Positions 1 to 8,101 of a stretch of 64,000 bases of DNA are shown here, piece by piece. The position numbers were made by a program, and so were the translations under genes. Source of the stretch: Metallosphaera cuprina Ar-4. GTDB taxonomy: Archaea > Thermoproteota > Thermoprotei_A > Sulfolobales > Sulfolobaceae. Location: assembly GCF_000204925.1 (NCBI RefSeq), contig NC_015435.1:734001-798000 (forward strand). Direction: 5' to 3'. Position 1 is the first letter of the stretch. Every line of letters starts with the position of its first letter. Under the pieces are notes generated by a model. That model saw nothing but the letters and a program-made list of their open reading frames with translations. It did no database searches and had not been told where the DNA came from.

Positions 1-591
1 AGAGGAGTGATAAACAAGATCCCTGACGCTAGGCTGGTCATTCTGGGCATCCCGTCTGACGATTTCGGTCTACTGCAAGACATAATCGAAAAGGCATCAG
101 AACTTAAAGATAACGTGAGGTTAATGGCAGTTAGCTCTATGGATCAAAACTTATTTAAACTGTGGCATTACTCAGCCTCTATCTTGGCCATGCCGTCGAG
201 ATGGGAACCGTTCGGTATAACCGCTATAGAGGCTATGGCGTCTGGAACCCCAGTCGTCGCTTCAGCTGTTGGGGGTTTGGTAGAGATCGTTGACGATCTG
301 AGAGGAAGTGAGAACGGGAACGGTTTCCTTGTGGAAAGGGAGAACATAAACTCGATCACATCATCTATACTTGACTCGCTCTACTTATCTATTTTCAGCG
401 AGACCGGAGACCCTAGTTGGCTCAACAACGTCACTCAGAGCATAAAGGAGAAAAACTGGAATAAAGTTAGAGAAAACGCTATAAGGAAAGTGGACTCCAC
501 GTTCAGATGGGATAAGATAGCTGAGAGAGCTTCAGATTGTTACTCCAAGGCAATAGTTATGGCAAAGTATAGGGCTATGGCATACCTATAG
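1..591 (+). CDS. Glycosyltransferase family 4 (glycogen synthase-like), C-terminal part
   Basis: The reading frame is open from the first base, so this is the 3' end of a longer gene. It has the nucleotide-sugar-binding half of a GT-B retaining glycosyltransferase: a VILG strand near residue 12, then [20 protein letters not shown] near residues 67-86, which carries the family's E-x7-E donor-binding signature, followed by a GGLVEIV loop. The family transfers sugar from a nucleotide sugar; glycogen/starch synthases and trehalose-type synthases share this fold. With the N-terminal domain outside the window the substrate cannot be decided. A GH15 hydrolase begins at the other end of the window, but nothing links the two. 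Confidence 0.85.
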   Translation, partial: RGVINKIPDARLVILGIPSDDFGLLQDIIEKASELKDNVRLMAVSSMDQNLFKLWHYSASILAMPSRWEPFGITAIEAMASGTPVVASAVGGLVEIVDDLRGSENGNGFLVERENINSITSSILDSLYLSIFSETGDPSWLNNVTQSIKEKNWNKVRENAIRKVDSTFRWDKIAERASDCYSKAIVMAKYRAMAYL

Positions 592-600
592 GTGAGAGGA

Positions 601-807
601 TTGAAGGTCACAGTATATCTTGCTAGGGAAAGGAAAGAGAAGGAAGTCGAACTTGATTTCAACTCCACTGTAAGGGACCTGGTGAGAAAATTGGGTTTCA
701 CTGTACAAGGCGTGGTTGTGTTAAGGAATGGTCAACCTGTTCTAGATGACGAGAAGTTAAAAGAGGGAGACAATCTAACTCTAGTCCAGACTGCCTCGGG
801 TGGGTAA
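601..807 (+). CDS. urm1: Urm1/SAMP-like ubiquitin-fold modifier (MoaD/ThiS family)
   Basis: A 68-residue beta-grasp protein: an initial VTVYLARE strand, a TVRDLVRKLG helix, then GVVVLRNGQPVLDDEKLKEGDNLTLV, ending in the exposed Gly-Gly tail needed for adenylation and thiocarboxylation or conjugation. Such proteins act as sulfur carriers or protein modifiers; Urm1 of Sulfolobus acidocaldarius is known to be conjugated to proteins. No MoaA/MoaE or E1-like gene is adjacent. I start it at TTG 601 because GGTGA at 591-595 gives ideal Shine-Dalgarno spacing; a GTG at 592 would add three residues but overlaps that motif. The end overlaps the next gene by 8 bases, suggesting coupled translation. Modifier versus sulfur carrier is inferred from the family. 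Confidence 0.75.
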   Translation: MKVTVYLARERKEKEVELDFNSTVRDLVRKLGFTVQGVVVLRNGQPVLDDEKLKEGDNLTLVQTASGG

Positions 808-1435
808 ACTGAATCTAGCCGACCTAAAGAGTTTGGATAAAACGAAAAGAGAGGAGGCTTGGAGGACCCTAGAGGCTCAGCTAGCTAGCGATTATAGACC
901 TTTACTGAAATACAGGCTCTTCCTCAGATCTCTTCTTTGGAGCAACGTTCAGGGCGTTAGGGAGCAAGCTTGGGAACATTTACCTCTCTATAAACGCTTG
1001 AGCGTGAAGGGAATAGAGAGGACTTTCTCGCACAGATCAGAGCGAGTTAGACTTACGGCATGGCAGAATTACACCGTCTGCCTAGAATTAGGGATCGTTA
1101 ATAAGGCTCAACTATTGAGGCTAAAGCAACATTTCTGGAGGTTACTGAGATCATACTATCCTACAGTGAAGAAGAGGGCTTGGAGGTTAATCCCTTCCTT
1201 AGTTGATCATGAAATAATAACGTCCAGAGATAGCGAAAGAATAATCAACTTCCTTAGATATGGGAGGGCTAACGTAAGGATAATGGCGTGGTATTACTCT
1301 AGTTACCTGTTAGAAAGAAGAGTATTATCACGTGAACAACTGGAAGATAGCCTAACCTATTTGAGAGACTTGACAAACTTTGAGTCAAACATATCTAGGA
1401 AGGCGAAAAGAATATTGAAAAGCTTGGAGTCGTGA
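800..1435 (+). CDS. HEAT-like helical-repeat protein, unknown function
   Basis: A 211-residue, basic, almost wholly helical protein. Motifs of the type VR-x2-AW recur (VREQAWEHL, VRLTAWQNY, VKKRAWRLI, VRIMAWYYS) at roughly 40-residue intervals, the pattern of HEAT/ARM-like solenoids, which are protein- or nucleic-acid-binding scaffolds. No catalytic motif or membrane segment is visible. The GTG start lies inside the end of the Urm1-like gene (8-base overlap), so the two are probably co-translated. Whether it works with the modifier is open; it could be a binding partner or only an operon neighbour. Confidence 0.7.
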   Translation: MGKLNLADLKSLDKTKREEAWRTLEAQLASDYRPLLKYRLFLRSLLWSNVQGVREQAWEHLPLYKRLSVKGIERTFSHRSERVRLTAWQNYTVCLELGIVNKAQLLRLKQHFWRLLRSYYPTVKKRAWRLIPSLVDHEIITSRDSERIINFLRYGRANVRIMAWYYSSYLLERRVLSREQLEDSLTYLRDLTNFESNISRKAKRILKSLES

Positions 1436-1442
1436 GGTTAGA

Positions 1443-2567
1443 ATGAACGTTGCAATTGTGGGAGGGGGGATAGTAGGTCTTTTCTCAGCATATTTTTTGG
1501 CGAGGGAAGGGGCTAACGTAGCCATATATGACGAAAATCCCGGAAAATACTCCATTCATGCCGCGGGCTTGATCGAGCCCTATAGGTTCGACAAACTGAA
1601 CAGTACAGGCATGATAGCTAAAATGTTAAGATATATGAGACACGGTATAACCGAAGTCAGGCAGGTAAACAGGGCTTGGTTAATAGAGCTATTAAAATCT
1701 CTAAACAAAGAACCGCCAGCTGAGGCGTGGAGTCTCATGAGGGATATGGCCAAGTTTTCGCTAGAATTTTATGCTAAATTATCAGAGGAAAGGAACGATT
1801 TTGATTACAAAAACGATGGCCTCCTAGAGGTTTACGCTAGTGAGGAAGAGCTAGAGAGAGGTGTGAAGGAGGAGAAGGCGAGTCCTTTCTCCCCTAAGTT
1901 TGAGACTGTTGATGTTGAGGGATTTGCTGGCGGTATATTTTTCCCTGAGTTGAGCAGGATATCCACGGAAAAACTTGTCGACAGACTGTTAAAGGATTTG
2001 AAAGAGTTTAACGTTAAGCTGATTCGAAACGAGGCTAAAGTAAACCTTGAAAAGAAAAACGTAAATGGAAAAAAATTTGATAAAGTCGTGTTAACTAATG
2101 GGGTATGGATAACAAGGTTCTTAAACCTTCCAGTAACCGCGTTTAAGGGGTACGGCATATGGGTGAAGGGCAAAACGAGATTAAGTAACGCTATAGTTAC
2201 TGTAAATGAAGGGATCGCCATCTCTCCCCTAAGCGATCATATTAAGTTAACCGGCGGATTCTCGGCGGACTTTTCTTCTGAATGGAGAGGAGATTACATG
2301 TTTGAGAAGACTAAGAGACTTGTCGAAGTGGAGGAAGTTGTCTCTAAAAGTCTCGGATTCAGGCCATGCTCGCCTGACGGTTTCCCTATAATAGGTAAAA
2401 AAGACGACGTAACAGTTGGAACTGGGGCGTGCAGATTAGGGTGGAGTTACGCTCCCGCCATGGGGGAGAAGATATCTGAGTTGGTGTTGGGTAAGGTAAA
2501 CACGTTTGGTTATATATCGAAATACGTAGATAAATTAGATGTAGTACAAGATCGCAGATCAGGCTGA
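1443..2567 (+). CDS. DAO-family FAD-dependent oxidoreductase
   Basis: A 374-residue flavoprotein. The N-terminus has the dinucleotide-binding fingerprint IVGGGIVGLFSAYFLA ending in an acidic residue at the second strand (YDEN), and the C-terminus has the DAO-family pattern RPCSPDGFPIIG followed by GTGACRLGWSYAPAMG, which closes the FAD site. Relatives oxidise amines or D-amino acids such as glycine or sarcosine; the substrate here is not predictable. GAGGT a few bases upstream supports the ATG, and the gene directly follows the HEAT-like gene, so it probably belongs to the same transcription unit. Confidence 0.82.
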   Translation: MNVAIVGGGIVGLFSAYFLAREGANVAIYDENPGKYSIHAAGLIEPYRFDKLNSTGMIAKMLRYMRHGITEVRQVNRAWLIELLKSLNKEPPAEAWSLMRDMAKFSLEFYAKLSEERNDFDYKNDGLLEVYASEEELERGVKEEKASPFSPKFETVDVEGFAGGIFFPELSRISTEKLVDRLLKDLKEFNVKLIRNEAKVNLEKKNVNGKKFDKVVLTNGVWITRFLNLPVTAFKGYGIWVKGKTRLSNAIVTVNEGIAISPLSDHIKLTGGFSADFSSEWRGDYMFEKTKRLVEVEEVVSKSLGFRPCSPDGFPIIGKKDDVTVGTGACRLGWSYAPAMGEKISELVLGKVNTFGYISKYVDKLDVVQDRRSG

Positions 2568-2613
2568 GAGATTTGTATGAACCTATTTAATCGTCTTTAG
2601 CATTATATTACTC

Positions 2614-3123
2614 ATGGGATCTCAGAGCAGGGAATTACTCAAGTCTCTGATGGAAGCTAAGGAGAGGATTCTTTCAGGAGACGTTAAACAAGGCGTGGAG
2701 ATCATAGGTAAGAACGTCAATTCCTCAAATATAAAGGAGTCAAATTGGGTAATATGTAACGTGATAGACGCTGCAGATTGCCAATACGTAGTAGAAACTT
2801 TAGAATCAATAGGAAAGATTTTCGATATAACGGTCTGTGGGAACTTAAAGAGGGTGGTGGAGTGCTACGCTAAGAGGAGTTTAGATTCGGAATTTGTAGA
2901 TTTGGCTCTAACATCGTTAGTAGAAAAGAGAAAGTTAGATCAATTAGATAAGGTAATTTTAGGTCTCAACGATTCGCTACCTAGTCTCTTGGTAAAGTTA
3001 GCGTCAGCCTACGCTAAGTTAGGTAACAAGAAAATGGAGGAGGAATTACTGAAAAGAGCCTGTGAGAAGGGTCTCAAGGAGGCTTGTAGAAATATTAACC
3101 AGGTTTTCTCAAGAGTTACATGA
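2614..3123 (+). CDS. Helical TPR-like protein upstream of pyruvate kinase
   Basis: A 169-residue protein I do not recognise. It is mainly helical, with a TPR-like pair near the C-terminus (LASAYAKLGNKKMEEELLKR followed by ACEKGLKEACRNI) and several cysteines. A TATA-like TATTTAATC at about 2584-2592 sits 26 bases before the ATG, so transcription probably begins at the start codon. Its last bases overlap the pyruvate kinase start in ATGA, so the two are probably translationally coupled. It may be a scaffold; regulation of pyruvate kinase is only a guess from position. Confidence 0.7.
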   Translation: MGSQSRELLKSLMEAKERILSGDVKQGVEIIGKNVNSSNIKESNWVICNVIDAADCQYVVETLESIGKIFDITVCGNLKRVVECYAKRSLDSEFVDLALTSLVEKRKLDQLDKVILGLNDSLPSLLVKLASAYAKLGNKKMEEELLKRACEKGLKEACRNINQVFSRVT

Positions 3124-4457
3124 GCCGAAAGACGAGAATCGTTGCAACATTAGGCCCCTCCTTAGAGAAACTCGTTGATAAGGTTAAGGATTACGTAGAC
3201 GTTTTTAGAATTAATTTGGCCCACGGAGATAGTGATTCACATAAAAGGTATTTTGAGTTGATCAAAACACAAGCTCCTGACTCATCGATTTTGGCAGATC
3301 TGCCTGGGCCTAAACTTAGAGTAGGGGATATCGGTAAAGTTGAGCTGAAGAGAGGTCAAGAGGTGGTTTTTTCTCCAGATCACGGGATAATAGTCCAGGA
3401 GGCCCTCTTCTATAAGAGTATAAAACCAGGAAGTACAATACTCCTTTCAGACGGATTGATCAGAATCAGGATAAAGACAGTAGATAAGGATAGCGCAGTT
3501 GGGGAGGTTCTGACTCCTGGTGTTCTCACATCAAGGAAGGGAATTAACATCCCGGACATGACATTGGATTATGGTTTAACGGATAACGACTTTAGGCTTC
3601 TAGACGAGGCTTTATCTTTGGGTGCGGACTACATTGGCCTCTCCTTCGTGTTAAGTGAAAACGACGTTATCAAGGCTAAGGAAAAAATTAACAATAGAGC
3701 GTGGGTTATCTCAAAGATTGAGAAAAATCAGGCTGTGAACAGGCTCTTTAAGATAGTAGAAGAGAGCGACGGGGTAATGGTAGCTAGAGGAGACTTAGGG
3801 GTAGAAATAGGATTGGAGAACCTACCTTACGTTCAACGAAAGATCATAAAGGTCTCTAAGTTGTTGGGAAAGCCAGTTATATTGGCTACGCAGGTTTTAG
3901 AGTCAATGGTTAGCAATCCTTTACCGTCCAGGGCTGAGGTCATAGATGTGGCCAACTCAGTTTACCAAGGAGTGGATGCCATAATGTTGAGCGATGAAAC
4001 GGCTGTAGGTCAGTATCCCTTTGAGGCAATTCAATATCTGAACAATATAATCAAGTCCTCTGAGGACAAGGTGAAGCCCATGAGACCTTCTCCAATGAAG
4101 AGCACTGATGACGCCGTTGCCTTCTCTTCAGTCTCTCTCTCAGAGCTTTCCAAATCAGAGGTCATTGCAGTTCATAGTAGAAGCGGTTTGTCAGTGATTA
4201 GAGTATCTAGGCTAAGGCCCAAAGCCTCAATTCTGGCTTTCACTCCCGATCCTGTTGTCGCAAGGAGGGTAAAGCTGTGTTGGGGGGTCTACCCTTTCAC
4301 TCTTAATGAGAACCCTGGCGATCTAAACGAGTTGGTCACAACTCTAGATAAAAAGTGCAGGGAACTGGGCGTTAGAGGTAACTTAGTAATAGTTGCAGGA
4401 GATCCTAAAATGGAATCCGGAAGGACAAACCTGCTTAAGTTACATCATATAGACTAA
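3120..4457 (+). CDS. pyk: Pyruvate kinase
   Basis: A 445-residue enzyme for the last glycolytic step, phosphoenolpyruvate plus ADP to pyruvate plus ATP. Visible signatures are the N-terminal TRIVATLGPS and FRINLAHGD strands, ADLPGPKLRVG of the barrel, a B-domain insertion, the catalytic-lysine region SKIEKNQAV, the metal-binding segment GVMVARGDLGVEI, and KPVILATQVLESM. The C-terminal regulatory domain is present but short, as in other archaeal enzymes. The start overlaps the preceding gene in ATGA, placing it second in a two-gene operon transcribed from about 2613. Confidence 0.95.
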   Translation: MSRKTRIVATLGPSLEKLVDKVKDYVDVFRINLAHGDSDSHKRYFELIKTQAPDSSILADLPGPKLRVGDIGKVELKRGQEVVFSPDHGIIVQEALFYKSIKPGSTILLSDGLIRIRIKTVDKDSAVGEVLTPGVLTSRKGINIPDMTLDYGLTDNDFRLLDEALSLGADYIGLSFVLSENDVIKAKEKINNRAWVISKIEKNQAVNRLFKIVEESDGVMVARGDLGVEIGLENLPYVQRKIIKVSKLLGKPVILATQVLESMVSNPLPSRAEVIDVANSVYQGVDAIMLSDETAVGQYPFEAIQYLNNIIKSSEDKVKPMRPSPMKSTDDAVAFSSVSLSELSKSEVIAVHSRSGLSVIRVSRLRPKASILAFTPDPVVARRVKLCWGVYPFTLNENPGDLNELVTTLDKKCRELGVRGNLVIVAGDPKMESGRTNLLKLHHID

Positions 4458-4510
4458 CGTCTTAATCACAAATGGGAAGAGTTTAAATTATAGTAGTTAT
4501 GCATAAACAT

Positions 4511-4966
4511 ATGGCGGAGAGTATAAACTTGCCTCTCGTAATAAGGGAAGCCAAGAAGGGCGACATAGAAGGGGTTTATAAGTTGTACCAATCGTTAACT
4601 CCAGAGGATCTGTACATGCGTTTCTTCACGTTTCATAGGGTATCTTACGAAGAGATAGAACAACTCTTCAGTAGACAGGATCACGTTACTTTATTGGCTG
4701 AGAGCGATGGAGAGGTTATAGGAGAGGCTACTTTGTACGATGACGGAGAGTTTTCTGTAGCGGTCGATCCGAGGCAGAGGAGGGGAGGTATAGGTACCGC
4801 ACTAGTTTCTGAACTAATCAAGAGAGCGCGTTCTAAGACAATAAAGAAGATTAAGTTTTACACTCTCCCGGAAAACTATCCCATGATAAGGATAGGTAAA
4901 AAGTTAGGTTTCAAACTCGAATTTCATGAAGATGAAGTAGTGGGAACTTTAGAGATAGAACGTTGA
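4511..4966 (+). CDS. pat: Pat-like GNAT protein acetyltransferase
   Basis: A GNAT acetyltransferase of about 151 residues. The acetyl-CoA loop is visible as RQRRGGIGTALV, preceded by FSVAVDP, and the N-terminal SLTPEDLYMRFF block resembles the GNAT domain of bacterial Pat and of the Sulfolobus Pat that acetylates the chromatin protein Alba. Two in-frame ATGs exist, at 4499 and 4511. A TATA box (TTTAAATTA, 4482-4490) predicts transcription starting near 4511, so I prefer that leaderless start. The gene has its own promoter and converges with the next gene. The family is clear; Alba as the substrate is inferred by similarity only. Confidence 0.72.
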   Translation: MAESINLPLVIREAKKGDIEGVYKLYQSLTPEDLYMRFFTFHRVSYEEIEQLFSRQDHVTLLAESDGEVIGEATLYDDGEFSVAVDPRQRRGGIGTALVSELIKRARSKTIKKIKFYTLPENYPMIRIGKKLGFKLEFHEDEVVGTLEIER

Positions 4967-4979
4967 GTCCTCCTGTTAT

Positions 4980-5330
4980 TTACCAATCATAAGGACAAGT
5001 GTAATCCATTATGCCAAGTTTCTTCCTTGCTAAGCTACATATAGGACAAATGTTAATTTGATCAGCGTCCGTAAGTCTTGTGGCGTACTGGGCTATCATT
5101 TCCATAAACTCCTCATCCTTCTCGAGCACCTGTTTATACTTTCCATCAGCTCTCTTTCCTTTTAGGTAGTAACTCACTTCCGCGGGAGTTATCCCAAGAA
5201 GTGCAGCTGCCTTAGATTGTGAGATCCCGTCTTTAACTAACTGATCAACTAATATAGCCTTTATTGCGGGAATTACGTCACGCATAGCCGATTCGCACGG
5301 TATGATTAATTTCCTACTATCTCTTTCCAT
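4980..5330 (-). CDS. Cys-motif HTH transcriptional regulator (COG2522-like)
   Basis: A 116-residue regulator. An Xre-like helix-turn-helix spans about residues 35-60 (GISQSKAAALLGITPAEVSY). A cysteine near the N-terminus (PCESAM) and the C-terminal pattern CPICSLARKKLG...C give four cysteines that could bind zinc or an Fe-S cluster. A paralogue with the same architecture lies at 13596-13913. Proteins of this type are predicted one-component archaeal regulators; the ligand or redox signal is unknown. It converges on the acetyltransferase gene and is divergent from the membrane operon starting at 5594, which might be its target. Confidence 0.75.
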   Translation of the reverse strand: MERDSRKLIIPCESAMRDVIPAIKAILVDQLVKDGISQSKAAALLGITPAEVSYYLKGKRADGKYKQVLEKDEEFMEMIAQYATRLTDADQINICPICSLARKKLGIMDYTCPYDW

Positions 5331-5593
5331 TAAGAAAATCTTCGTTAACAGGATTTAAAGGTTTCCTATTCGTCTAACCAAAGTTAAGAAATTATTTTAT
5401 TTAGTCATATCTTTAATCATTTAAAACATGTTCATATTCTAGAAAAAGATACGATATTTTTAGCTAAACGAATTACACTATGTGAGATTCATTCTATAAA
5501 AAGAGTTTAACATAAAGTCGAAATGCTAAATACACCTTAGCAGTTAGAAAGAAAAGCTTATTTACATTTCGCATTAGTATTCTTGAGGTTCGA

Positions 5594-6067
5594 ATGTCTC
5601 AAAATCCTGATCCTCGATTTAATTACTTAAGATATGCAACTATGATGTTGTATTTCTTCTCCTCAATAGCTGCCATTGTTTTCATGACGCTTGCTATCAT
5701 TAGATCAACGTTTGAAGCCGCCTACGTTTATGACGTTTCTGGGGCCTTTCAAGTGCCTAACGTGGCGCTCTTAGCTCTAGAGGTTGGAACACCAATATTT
5801 TCCGTGATGTTTGACGCGGTAGTAATACTTGGAATACAATTAATGTTAAATAGAATTTATATAATGAACGTATTGAAGTCATCTGTAGTTATAGTTTTAA
5901 TGGTAACGATTTTGGCAGTTGAACTTGCTCAAAAACCTAATAATCCATTTAGTAGCGCTACCGAATTAGCCTTTGTGGGAAGCGGCGTAGTAGCGATAGT
6001 TTTTAACGGACTGGCTATGCTGACTTCTCTCGTTGCTAGAAACTTAGAGAGGAAGATGTATGGATGA
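5594..6067 (+). CDS. Four-helix integral membrane protein
   Basis: A 157-residue protein with four strongly hydrophobic segments at about residues 14-37, 60-82, 93-110 and 125-145, and short polar ends. No transporter or enzyme motif is apparent. It is the first of three overlapping genes: its stop overlaps the next ATG in ATGA, and that gene overlaps the third in TAATG, so the three are probably made together. The 260-bp AT-rich region upstream separates it from the divergent Cys-HTH regulator. Function unknown; likely the membrane anchor of a small complex. Confidence 0.7.
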   Translation: MSQNPDPRFNYLRYATMMLYFFSSIAAIVFMTLAIIRSTFEAAYVYDVSGAFQVPNVALLALEVGTPIFSVMFDAVVILGIQLMLNRIYIMNVLKSSVVIVLMVTILAVELAQKPNNPFSSATELAFVGSGVVAIVFNGLAMLTSLVARNLERKMYG

Positions 6068-6372
6068 TAATAAAACCTAAACTAGAGTGGCATGAGACTA
6101 CCTCTCTGAAAGCCCCTTACATATACTGGAGAGATACGCTGATTGTTCTCCATAATCCAACCAAGGTATTTGTGGTAGACGCTTTCAGGGAACAACTTAG
6201 TAAATACGCTCCACCACCTCAGGTATCCATCTTCAAATACACCTACAGGATAGGGCAGGTAGATGATGAAAACGTAAAATTTTTAGAATGCATAGCGGGA
6301 GCTTTGCAGACCAAACTTAAACCACTGATAACCAGGAAGTACGCTTGTAAAGACATATTGGTGGAACTGTAA
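6064..6372 (+). CDS. Small soluble protein of the three-gene membrane operon
   Basis: A 102-residue protein of unknown function with alternating beta strands (IYWRDTLIVLHNP, KVFVVDAF, VSIFKYTYRI) and two C-terminal cysteines. It has no signal peptide or membrane helix. Translation is probably coupled to both neighbours through ATGA and TAATG overlaps. I do not recognise the family. Confidence 0.62.
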   Translation: MIIKPKLEWHETTSLKAPYIYWRDTLIVLHNPTKVFVVDAFREQLSKYAPPPQVSIFKYTYRIGQVDDENVKFLECIAGALQTKLKPLITRKYACKDILVEL

Positions 6373-6671
6373 TGGAGATAGAGTCCTTTTTAAATTGCCT
6401 GGGAAGACTCATTGAAATAACTAAGATATCCGATTTAGAGTGGAGGTTTAAATTAAGAGACGCTGTCATGCTTCAAGGAAATTTGAGAGTGAATCCAGGA
6501 ATAGTCACCCTTGTGGAGCTTAAGTTCTTTGAACCTAACGGTAACGGTAAAATAGAAATAACGAAGGGTAGCATTATAGGAGTTTCCTATAGCGGAATCC
6601 TCGAGCTGAAGCTAAGGCCACGGATCACTGAATGCTCGAAAATTCTAGCCGGGAATCAGATTACTCGTTAA
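6372..6671 (+). CDS. Small soluble protein, third gene of the membrane operon
   Basis: A 99-residue protein of unknown function, predicted mixed alpha/beta, with cysteines near both ends. Its ATG shares a base with the TAA of the preceding gene. Its 3' end overlaps the convergent creatininase-family gene by 11 bases. With its two upstream neighbours it forms a compact cassette of one membrane and two soluble proteins. Confidence 0.6.
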   Translation: MEIESFLNCLGRLIEITKISDLEWRFKLRDAVMLQGNLRVNPGIVTLVELKFFEPNGNGKIEITKGSIIGVSYSGILELKLRPRITECSKILAGNQITR

Positions 6672-7350
6672 TGATTGATCTTAGAGTAGATATCTCTTTC
6701 CTCACCAAAGATATCATTTCTTCAAAAACTCTTTTCCCAATCTCAACGTTAACCTCAATAGTTCCTTTTGTCACTATTCCATCAGTTCCTCCTTTCTCTG
6801 AGGTTAGCAAAGAGAACGTATGCTCAGAGTAATCAGTTGTAACTGGGATCTTATCTTCCTTAACGAGTTCAGGTCTCAAAAATTTCATGAGTGAGGTCTC
6901 CACGGTACCTGCATGTAGGTCATCGAACCTCTTGAACTCCTCTAGGCTGAGAAGGTTAACAACTTTCACCTTAGGCCTCATCAATGTGAAGTTGACCTTC
7001 CTAGAGACAACTTGAAGCAACTCCGAGTTACCCCCATGACCGTTAATGAGGATCACGCCTTTGATGCCCAACCTCTTCGTTGAGTCTAGAAGATCGTATA
7101 CGAAGCTCATGAAATTTAGGTCGTTAACTGAAACGTGGGGTAAATTTCCATGTTCTATTGAGCAGCCATAGTAAACTGTCGGGAACAGTAATGTATCCCT
7201 TTCAAGTTTATCAACCTCTTGCGCCACCGACTCTGCAACTATCGAATCGGTTCCCATAGGTAAATGAGGGCCGTGCTGCTCTACGCTTCCAATCGGTAAC
7301 AATCCTATTGACGCTTTAAGGCTTTCCTTGGTAAGTTCTGCCAACTTCAT
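6661..7350 (-). CDS. Creatininase-family metal-dependent amidohydrolase (ArfB-like?)
   Basis: A 229-residue protein with the family hallmarks: LPIGSVEQHGPHLPMGTDS at the N-terminus, whose Glu, His and Asp are metal ligands, then a conserved SIEHG segment, INGHGGNS near residue 105, and a DLHAGTVETS segment. The family includes creatinine amidohydrolase, mycofactocin peptidase, and ArfB, which deformylates an early intermediate of archaeal riboflavin/F420 synthesis. In an archaeon the ArfB role is plausible, but no other flavin or F420 gene is adjacent. The gene runs convergent to the small operon and overlaps its end by 11 bases. Confidence 0.82.
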   Translation of the reverse strand: MKLAELTKESLKASIGLLPIGSVEQHGPHLPMGTDSIVAESVAQEVDKLERDTLLFPTVYYGCSIEHGNLPHVSVNDLNFMSFVYDLLDSTKRLGIKGVILINGHGGNSELLQVVSRKVNFTLMRPKVKVVNLLSLEEFKRFDDLHAGTVETSLMKFLRPELVKEDKIPVTTDYSEHTFSLLTSEKGGTDGIVTKGTIEVNVEIGKRVFEEMISLVRKEISTLRSIINE

Positions 7351-7627
7351 AATATAAAAAGAGGGCTAGACATTATATAAGGTACTTTGATGTAAACGTG
7401 ATGACCTTCCAGGCTCAATGAGCTGTGATGTGAAAGGTTGCAAGAACTGAATTACCTAGAATCACGTAGTGGACGTCTTGAAAGGTTACAAGAGGATGCT
7501 TAAATCAAGAGCCTTTCATAAGGCTAGGGCTAGAGAGTCTACATAATTTGAACCTTCTTAACTAAGCAATAATTTGATTAGTTTTAAGTTATACGATAAT
7601 AATTTGAACTTATCTTTAGTTACGCTA
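7351..7627. other. Intergenic region with RNA-like structure
   Basis: This 277-bp gap between two minus-strand genes has no credible protein gene. It holds a candidate C/D box sRNA (about 7392-7455), a second near-copy of its guide region (TGAAAGGTTRCAAGA at 7431-7445 and 7479-7493, 14 of 15 identical), and a perfect 6-bp hairpin (AGCCTT/AAGGCT with a 4-base loop, 7510-7525). The last part is AT-rich and may hold the end of the minus-strand operon. Confidence 0.4.
7392..7455 (+). ncRNA. Candidate C/D box sRNA
   Basis: A C box GTGATGA (7398-7404) and a D box CTGA (7447-7450) are 42 bases apart. They are bracketed by a 4-bp terminal stem (GTAA 7392-7395 with TTAC 7452-7455), the layout of archaeal 2'-O-methylation guide RNAs. 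An internal C' box (TGTGATG, 7424-7430) and a weak D' box (ATGA, 7418-7421) divide it into two guide regions. The rRNA or tRNA targets cannot be assigned without a search. Confidence 0.55.
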
Positions 7628-8101
7628 TTAAATTTCGAGACTTTTTATAATATTTCTCATGTCTTCCTTAGGATCACCTCGCGTCTCCATATAAATAAGT
7701 TTTTCATATCTTATTGCGAATCCGCTCTGAAAGAAATGAACTTGGTATCCGTAACATCTCTCGCAATAACCTCTGACTATCTTCATTAGTTCGAGGTCAG
7801 TAACAGAATATCTCACTCCATCGATCTCCTCTATTTCCCTTCTCTCTGACGTCCTTGCTATCCTTTCTAAGAGCTCTAAGATAGAACCTCTTAACAAATC
7901 ACCTGTGTTAATTCCATTCTCTCGTAATAAACTAGGGATCTCCCATTCTGATCTAGAGAGTTCACTAACCTCTCTGATCCTCTCCTTAAGTTCTGGTTCT
8001 TTCAACTCACCTTGACATTCCCTTTTGATTCTCTCGGCGTAATCCTTATCTCCTATCCAGGAGAGAAAGAACGCCTTTTTAACTTCTTCAATGCAGTTCA
8101 C
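7628..8101 (-). CDS. Hypothetical protein, second gene of a two-gene unit
   Basis: About 157 residues, unrecognised, charged and mostly helical, with a CERCYGYQVHFFQ segment near the C-terminus. I place the start at GTG 8101 because it overlaps the TGA of the upstream gene in GTGA, a common coupling arrangement here; an ATG at 8131 would add ten residues rich in Gly and Asp and lengthen the overlap to 34 bases. It probably works with the protein from 8098-8700. Confidence 0.6.
   Translation of the reverse strand: MNCIEEVKKAFFLSWIGDKDYAERIKRECQGELKEPELKERIREVSELSRSEWEIPSLLRENGINTGDLLRGSILELLERIARTSERREIEEIDGVRYSVTDLELMKIVRGYCERCYGYQVHFFQSGFAIRYEKLIYMETRGDPKEDMRNIIKSLEI

Noticed and set aside
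1832-2221. A 129-codon minus-strand frame inside the DAO flavoprotein gene
   Set aside because: It is antisense to a strongly supported gene and reads as Ser/Phe/Leu-rich shadow sequence.
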